Position numbers and translations under genes: made by a program. From Bryobacter sp. CoA8 C33 (GTDB taxonomy: Bacteria > Acidobacteriota > Terriglobia > Bryobacterales > Bryobacteraceae): 64,000 bases of DNA. The notes beneath the pieces are model-generated. The model ran no database searches. It was not told the origin of the DNA and worked only from the letters and a program-made list of their open reading frames with translations. The DNA lies in assembly GCA_019931185.1 (NCBI GenBank), contig JAINDK010000030.1:1-64000 (forward strand), written 5' to 3'. This document shows positions 60,183-64,000 of this stretch, piece by piece; position 1 is the stretch's first letter; each line of letters starts with the position of its first letter.

Positions 60183-61505
60183 ATGAGAAGCATGCGCTTG
60201 CTGCTTGCTCTGGCCCTCGCCGCCAGTTGGCTTGATGCCCAGGGTTCCGTCGTTGACCTGACAATCCTGCACTTCAACGACTTCCATTCCCGGCTGATGC
60301 CTTCTCCCCAGGGGACTGGGGGGGCCGCTCATTTGGCAACAGCAATCCGGCGGGAGCGGGCCCACTGCCCCCGCTGCCTGCTTCTTAACGCCGGCGACAA
60401 CGTCCAGGGCTCGCCCGTAAGCACCGTATATCGCGGATTACCCGTTTTTGAGGTGCTCCGTCCGCTCAAAACGGATGCTTTCGTGCTGGGCAATCACGAA
60501 TTCGACTACGGCTATGAACGCATCAACGACTTTCTCGCCGCGGCGGGTCACCCGATTCTGGCGGCGAACTTTCAGACCGCGGAGGGCCGGCTGTTTACCG
60601 AAGCCGGTCACGTCATCATCGAACGGGATGGTCTCCGCATTGGCATCGTCGGTGTTTTGATGGAAGACCTGGTTCCCGGTTTTACGTCGGCGGCAAAATT
60701 CGGCCCAAACCGGATGCTGCCCGCCTTGGCTACATTAAAAGCCGAAGCCGCCCGGCTGCGGGATCAGACAGACCTGTTGATCGCCCTCGTGCATCTGCAG
60801 CGCGAAGCCTGTGACGAGATCGTCGCGACCCTGCCGGAGTATGCGATCACCATCTCCGGCCATGACCACGGTGGGAAGGAAAATTTGTTCGAAGTGGACG
60901 GCCGTGTCGGAGCTCGGCTGCGCGCTTCCGGTACCGAACTCGGCCGGCTCGATGTTCGCTACGATCAGGCCAGCCGCAAGGTGATCCAGGCGAATTGGAA
61001 GAAGATCCCCATCACGGCCCGGGATTTTCCACCCGACCCGGAGGTGGCCGCCCTCGTCGAGAAGTGGGAAAGCAAGGTCCGCGCCGTAGTGGACACTCCA
61101 ATTGGCCAGAGTAGCGCCCGGCTGGACCGGCCAGGAACGCGGGCTTGGATCGAGTCTGTCATGCTGCGCAAAACAGGCGCCGATTTTGCTCACATGAATC
61201 AGGGCGGAGTGCGGGATATTCTGCCGGAAGGACAGATCCTGGCCCGGCACATTTGGAATATCATGCCCTTCGATAACGCTATGGTAGTGGCCAAGGTAGC
61301 CGGCAAGAAAATCCCCGGCTTCATCCGCGGCGCCCAAACGCTCGATCCGGAAAAACTGTATTCCGTCGTCACGATCGACTTCTTGGTCGAAGCCTGGCGC
61401 AACGCCCAGGATCCGGCGCTGCAGGATTTTGGCAGGGCACTGCCGCTCGATGGCCCCATGCTGCGTGATGTTTTGATAGAAGCCGTGCGCCAAGGGCAGC
61501 CCTAG
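60183..61505 (+). CDS. Secreted 5'-nucleotidase/2',3'-cyclic phosphodiesterase-type metallophosphatase
   Basis: A 440-residue UshA-like enzyme. A signal peptide is followed by the metallophosphatase motifs ILHFNDFHS, NAGDNVQGSP, LGNHEFDYG, and GHDHGGKE. The C-terminal 5'-nucleotidase domain has FAHMNQGGVRDILP, which forms the nucleotide pocket. It hydrolyses nucleotides outside the inner membrane. It starts 1 base after the VWFA gene and is followed closely by the aminotransferase frame. Confidence 0.92.
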   Translation: MRSMRLLLALALAASWLDAQGSVVDLTILHFNDFHSRLMPSPQGTGGAAHLATAIRRERAHCPRCLLLNAGDNVQGSPVSTVYRGLPVFEVLRPLKTDAFVLGNHEFDYGYERINDFLAAAGHPILAANFQTAEGRLFTEAGHVIIERDGLRIGIVGVLMEDLVPGFTSAAKFGPNRMLPALATLKAEAARLRDQTDLLIALVHLQREACDEIVATLPEYAITISGHDHGGKENLFEVDGRVGARLRASGTELGRLDVRYDQASRKVIQANWKKIPITARDFPPDPEVAALVEKWESKVRAVVDTPIGQSSARLDRPGTRAWIESVMLRKTGADFAHMNQGGVRDILPEGQILARHIWNIMPFDNAMVVAKVAGKKIPGFIRGAQTLDPEKLYSVVTIDFLVEAWRNAQDPALQDFGRALPLDGPMLRDVLIEAVRQGQP

Positions 61506-61515
61506 GACGGTCCCC

Positions 61516-62658
61516 CTGCTGCCCCGCTCGCATCGCTACCCGTGGGATCAATCTCGCAACGCCATCTCCGAGGCCCTCGCGGCCCGGCGGCAACGCGGAC
61601 ATGCTTGTATCGACCTTTCCCTTTCCAACCCAGCCCGTGCCCTTCTTGATCTACCCGACCCTTGGGACATCTCCCCCCTTCCCGCAACAGGATATGAGCC
61701 AAGCCCGCTCGGCGCCAGCGAGGCCCGCGAAGCCATTTGCCGCTATTACGAAGAAGAGTTTCAATGCCCGCTTTCCCCCAGCCGGATTGTACTCACCACC
61801 AGCACCAGCGAAGCCTACAGCTATTGCTTCAAGGCCTTCGCCGACCCGGGCGGCGAGATACTGATTCCCGAGCCCTCTTACCCGTTATTGCGATTTCTCG
61901 TTGAAGCGGAGGGGCTCACCCCGGTGCCCTACCGGCTGCTCTTTGCCGCCGGCGAGTGGGTTCTGGATCGTGATCACGTGAGCTCGGTTTACTCCAACCG
62001 CACCAGAGCCCTGGTCGTCGTGCACCCGAACAATCCCACCGGCCATTACCTCACCACGAGCGATTGGTTGTGGCTCCGCGAGTGGACAGCCGGACGAATT
62101 TGGCTGCTGGGAGATGAGGTTTTCGCCGACTACGACTGGACAACTTCGGCGCGGCCGAACCGATCATGCCTGCGGTTACCAGCTCCAAACCTGATTCTCA
62201 TGAGCGGCTTATCCAAGATTTGCGCTTTACCTCAGATGAAACTGGGTTGGATCGTCCTGCCGCCAAACGACAGATTAGCTCAGGATTTTGATTGGATCGC
62301 TGACACTTACCTCAGTGTTTCGGGGCCAATTCAACACTGTACCCCCGCATGGATTGGGGCCAGGCATCACTTTCAAGCTCCCATTCGCGCCCGTTGCCTT
62401 CAGTCTCTTCAACTTCTCGCTGGGCAATTGCGGCATTCTCCCTGGACCCTACTCAAGCCGGAGGCGGGATGGATGGCCATACTGCAAGGACCGGCTCAAG
62501 AAAATGAAGAGCGCCTCGTTTTGCAACTCATCGCGAATGGCATTTCCGTGCATCCGGGCTTCTTTTACGATCTCCCCCTCCCCAATTCGCTTGTCGTCAG
62601 CCTGCTGACGCCAGCAGATCCATTGCGGCAGGGTCTGCAAGCCATCATTTTTTCTTGA
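61516..62658 (+). CDS. PLP-dependent class I/II aminotransferase, non-canonical CTG start
   Basis: A 380-residue aminotransferase with VVHPNNPTG, GDEVFADY, and the PLP lysine in LSGLSK-type context (MSGLSKICALPQMKLGW). The frame is full length and clearly homologous upstream of the first ATG/GTG/TTG (TTG 61888): HRYPWDQ, GYEPSPLGASEAREAI, LTTSTSEAYSYCFKAF. No standard start exists there. CTG at 61516 with AGGA 8 bases upstream is the best candidate. Alternatively the start lies elsewhere or a base is misread. It is close to the nucleotidase gene. Confidence 0.8.
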   Translation: MLPRSHRYPWDQSRNAISEALAARRQRGHACIDLSLSNPARALLDLPDPWDISPLPATGYEPSPLGASEAREAICRYYEEEFQCPLSPSRIVLTTSTSEAYSYCFKAFADPGGEILIPEPSYPLLRFLVEAEGLTPVPYRLLFAAGEWVLDRDHVSSVYSNRTRALVVVHPNNPTGHYLTTSDWLWLREWTAGRIWLLGDEVFADYDWTTSARPNRSCLRLPAPNLILMSGLSKICALPQMKLGWIVLPPNDRLAQDFDWIADTYLSVSGPIQHCTPAWIGARHHFQAPIRARCLQSLQLLAGQLRHSPWTLLKPEAGWMAILQGPAQENEERLVLQLIANGISVHPGFFYDLPLPNSLVVSLLTPADPLRQGLQAIIFS

Positions 62659-63349
62659 AGATCAGGATGTGCTGCCAGGGGAGATCTTCCATCACTTTTT
62701 CGAGGCGGAATCCTTCCCCTTCGACTTCGAGTTTCGCTTCCTTCAGGCTCATCTTGTGTTCCGGGCGAATCGGTACATAGGGATCTTCTTTTCGGTATTC
62801 GAGCAAGACCAGACGGCCATCATCCTTGAGGCTTTCTCTCAACTTGCGCAACATCTCGACCGGGTGAGAGAACTCATGGTACACATCGACCATCAGAATG
62901 AGATCGCAACAGGCGGCTGGCAGTTTCGGATCCTGTTCGGTCCCGAGCACCGGCTCCACGTTCGTTACCTGGCGCAGCCGCATTTGCCGCTTCAGGATTT
63001 GAATCATCTCCGGCTGGATGTCATTGGCGTAAACCTTGCCAGTTGGCCCCACTTTTTCGGCAATCCGTGAGGAATAATAGCCGCTGCCCGCTCCGACATC
63101 AGCAACCACCATGCCTTTTTGGAAACGCAGTAGTTCGATTGCACGCGTGGGGTTTTCCTCGCTTTCCCGCTCGCTGCGCTCAAGCCAATCGGCTCCCGCG
63201 GCGCCCATTACCTGAGCAATTCTTCTGCCTGAGCGCGGATGCTTGCCCTGAGCCTGCATGCCCTCCACCCAAACAAGCGAAAGCAAAAGGCCCAGCATGA
63301 ATGCACTTTTTAGTGATTGCCAAGGACCCATCAGATGAATTACGCTCAT
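62645..63349 (-). CDS. Secreted or membrane-anchored SAM methyltransferase
   Basis: A 234-residue protein with an N-terminal hydrophobic segment (about 10-27), then a Rossmann methyltransferase: VVADVGAGSGYYSSRIA (SAM site), ANDIQPEM, DLILMVDVYHEF and LVLLEYRKEDP. The layout resembles ubiquinone/menaquinone-type methyltransferases that carry an export signal in this lineage. Start 63349 or 63331 cannot be decided. It overlaps the aminotransferase tail to tail by 14 bases. Confidence 0.8.
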   Translation of the reverse strand: MSVIHLMGPWQSLKSAFMLGLLLSLVWVEGMQAQGKHPRSGRRIAQVMGAAGADWLERSERESEENPTRAIELLRFQKGMVVADVGAGSGYYSSRIAEKVGPTGKVYANDIQPEMIQILKRQMRLRQVTNVEPVLGTEQDPKLPAACCDLILMVDVYHEFSHPVEMLRKLRESLKDDGRLVLLEYRKEDPYVPIRPEHKMSLKEAKLEVEGEGFRLEKVMEDLPWQHILIFKKK

Positions 63350-63377
63350 ACCGAGTAGGATGATCCAGAATCGCAGT

Positions 63378-63935
63378 ATGTTCCATTCTCGTCGCGGCTT
63401 TTTCCTGACTGGCGCGGGCGCGGCGTTGAGCCTCAGTTCCTGTTCGAAGGATGGCGCGGAGACCGATGCCAGAATCAAGCAAGCTGGAAAAACCTTCAAA
63501 ATGGGTGAAAAGGCTCCGGTTGGGCCGCTTACCTACACCGTTTTGGAAGCCACTTACTTTACACAGTTAAGCGAGGCCGGAAAAAGCCGGTTACCGGAAA
63601 AGCGCTTCCTGGTCATTCGCTTGGCAATTACGAATGGGAGCGGCAAGGAGGCGGAGCTTCCCCTTTTCCGTCTCATTGACGATCAGGGATCGGAGATATC
63701 CGAGTCGCAGGATGCCGACTTTTTGCCGGGATGGCTCGGAATCATCCGCCGGATCGGACCCACTCAAACCGAGGAAGGCCGCATCCTCTTCGATGTCTCG
63801 CCGAAGCTCTATAAGTTGGAGGTCACCGACGGAGCTGAGCCTGGCAAGGAGCAACTGGCACTGGTGGAGATCCCGATCGATTTTGATACCTCGGAACCGG
63901 TTAGTGCCCCGGCTCAAGCTTCGCCTCGCCCGTAG
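63378..63935 (+). CDS. Lipoprotein with DUF4352-like domain
   Basis: A 185-residue protein with a twin-arginine-like start (MFHSRRGFFLTGAG) and a lipobox LSSC, so the N-terminus is probably cleaved and lipidated. The body is a beta sandwich with FLVIRLAITNGSGKEAELPLF and EGRILFDVSP, the pattern of DUF4352-type telokin-like domains. An ATG 18 bases earlier at 63360 is possible. The remaining 65 bases to the window end hold nothing I can identify. Confidence 0.75.
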   Translation: MFHSRRGFFLTGAGAALSLSSCSKDGAETDARIKQAGKTFKMGEKAPVGPLTYTVLEATYFTQLSEAGKSRLPEKRFLVIRLAITNGSGKEAELPLFRLIDDQGSEISESQDADFLPGWLGIIRRIGPTQTEEGRILFDVSPKLYKLEVTDGAEPGKEQLALVEIPIDFDTSEPVSAPAQASPRP

Positions 63936-64000
63936 AAACTCACCCAATTGTCCCCTTGCTTGAGCTGGCGGAATCGCACTAACCTCCCCGCCGTTTCCGG

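Overview
The window looks like chromosome from an Acidobacteriota bacterium of the Solibacter/Bryobacter type. The main lineage evidence is a secreted subtilase (51335-54607) ending in what I recognise as the Solibacter-type C-terminal domain (TIGR03437), and a secreted protein (59120-60181) with the Acidobacteria-restricted VWFA-related domain (TIGR03436). No other source was consulted, so family names rest on motifs read from the translations.

Layout. 1-1100: a Spy/CpxP-like periplasmic protein and a tiny lysine-rich secreted protein. 1121-3427: a compact arsenic operon arsR-arsM-aqpS-arsC. 3416-9881 (minus strand): the housekeeping cluster ffh-rpsP-khpA-rimM-trmD-rplS-rnhB-orf-lepB-manC. 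9993-13998: an M20 peptidase, a DsrE-like protein, an M24 peptidase and a Wzt-like ABC ATPase. 14028-25786 (minus strand): a contiguous, intact-looking siphovirus-type head and tail cassette (portal, scaffold, P22-like coat, connector, tail terminator, tail tube, G/GT tail chaperone, very short tape measure, M-like proteins, an L-J-like tail tip) without terminase, integrase, repressor or lysis genes in the window. 26058-27764: ribBA with a degenerate C-terminal half, a membrane protein and tRNA-Ser(GGA). 27800-37148 (minus strand): the shape operon mreB-mreC-mreD-mrdA-rodA followed by rng, an RNase G/E with a huge disordered insertion. 37408-51248: mixed metabolic and hypothetical genes (M24 peptidase, CstA, HEAT protein, CCA-type nucleotidyltransferase, XerD, 2H phosphoesterase, HlyD adaptor, pirin). 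51335-63935: subtilase, greA, a CDP-alcohol phosphatidyltransferase, acpS, an amidase, moeA-moaC, a VWFA protein, a 5'-nucleotidase, an aminotransferase, a methyltransferase and a lipoprotein.

The most interesting region is the phage-like cassette. Inside it a 125-codon gene at the tail-chaperone position ends on the heptamer A AAA AAT directly before its stop. The -1 frame then stays open for 104 codons, has no usable start codon near its beginning, and stops across the tape-measure start. This is a textbook arrangement for programmed -1 frameshifting (lambda G/GT type). A structural cassette with no packaging genes, lying between ribBA and a polysaccharide-export ATPase, may be a domesticated particle, a split gene-transfer-agent-like locus or a decayed prophage.

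A second general property is compaction. All nine convergent protein-gene pairs overlap tail to tail, four of them by exactly four bases that form both stop codons. No gene-free stretch exceeds about 300 bases, and I saw no CRISPR array, rRNA or insertion sequence.
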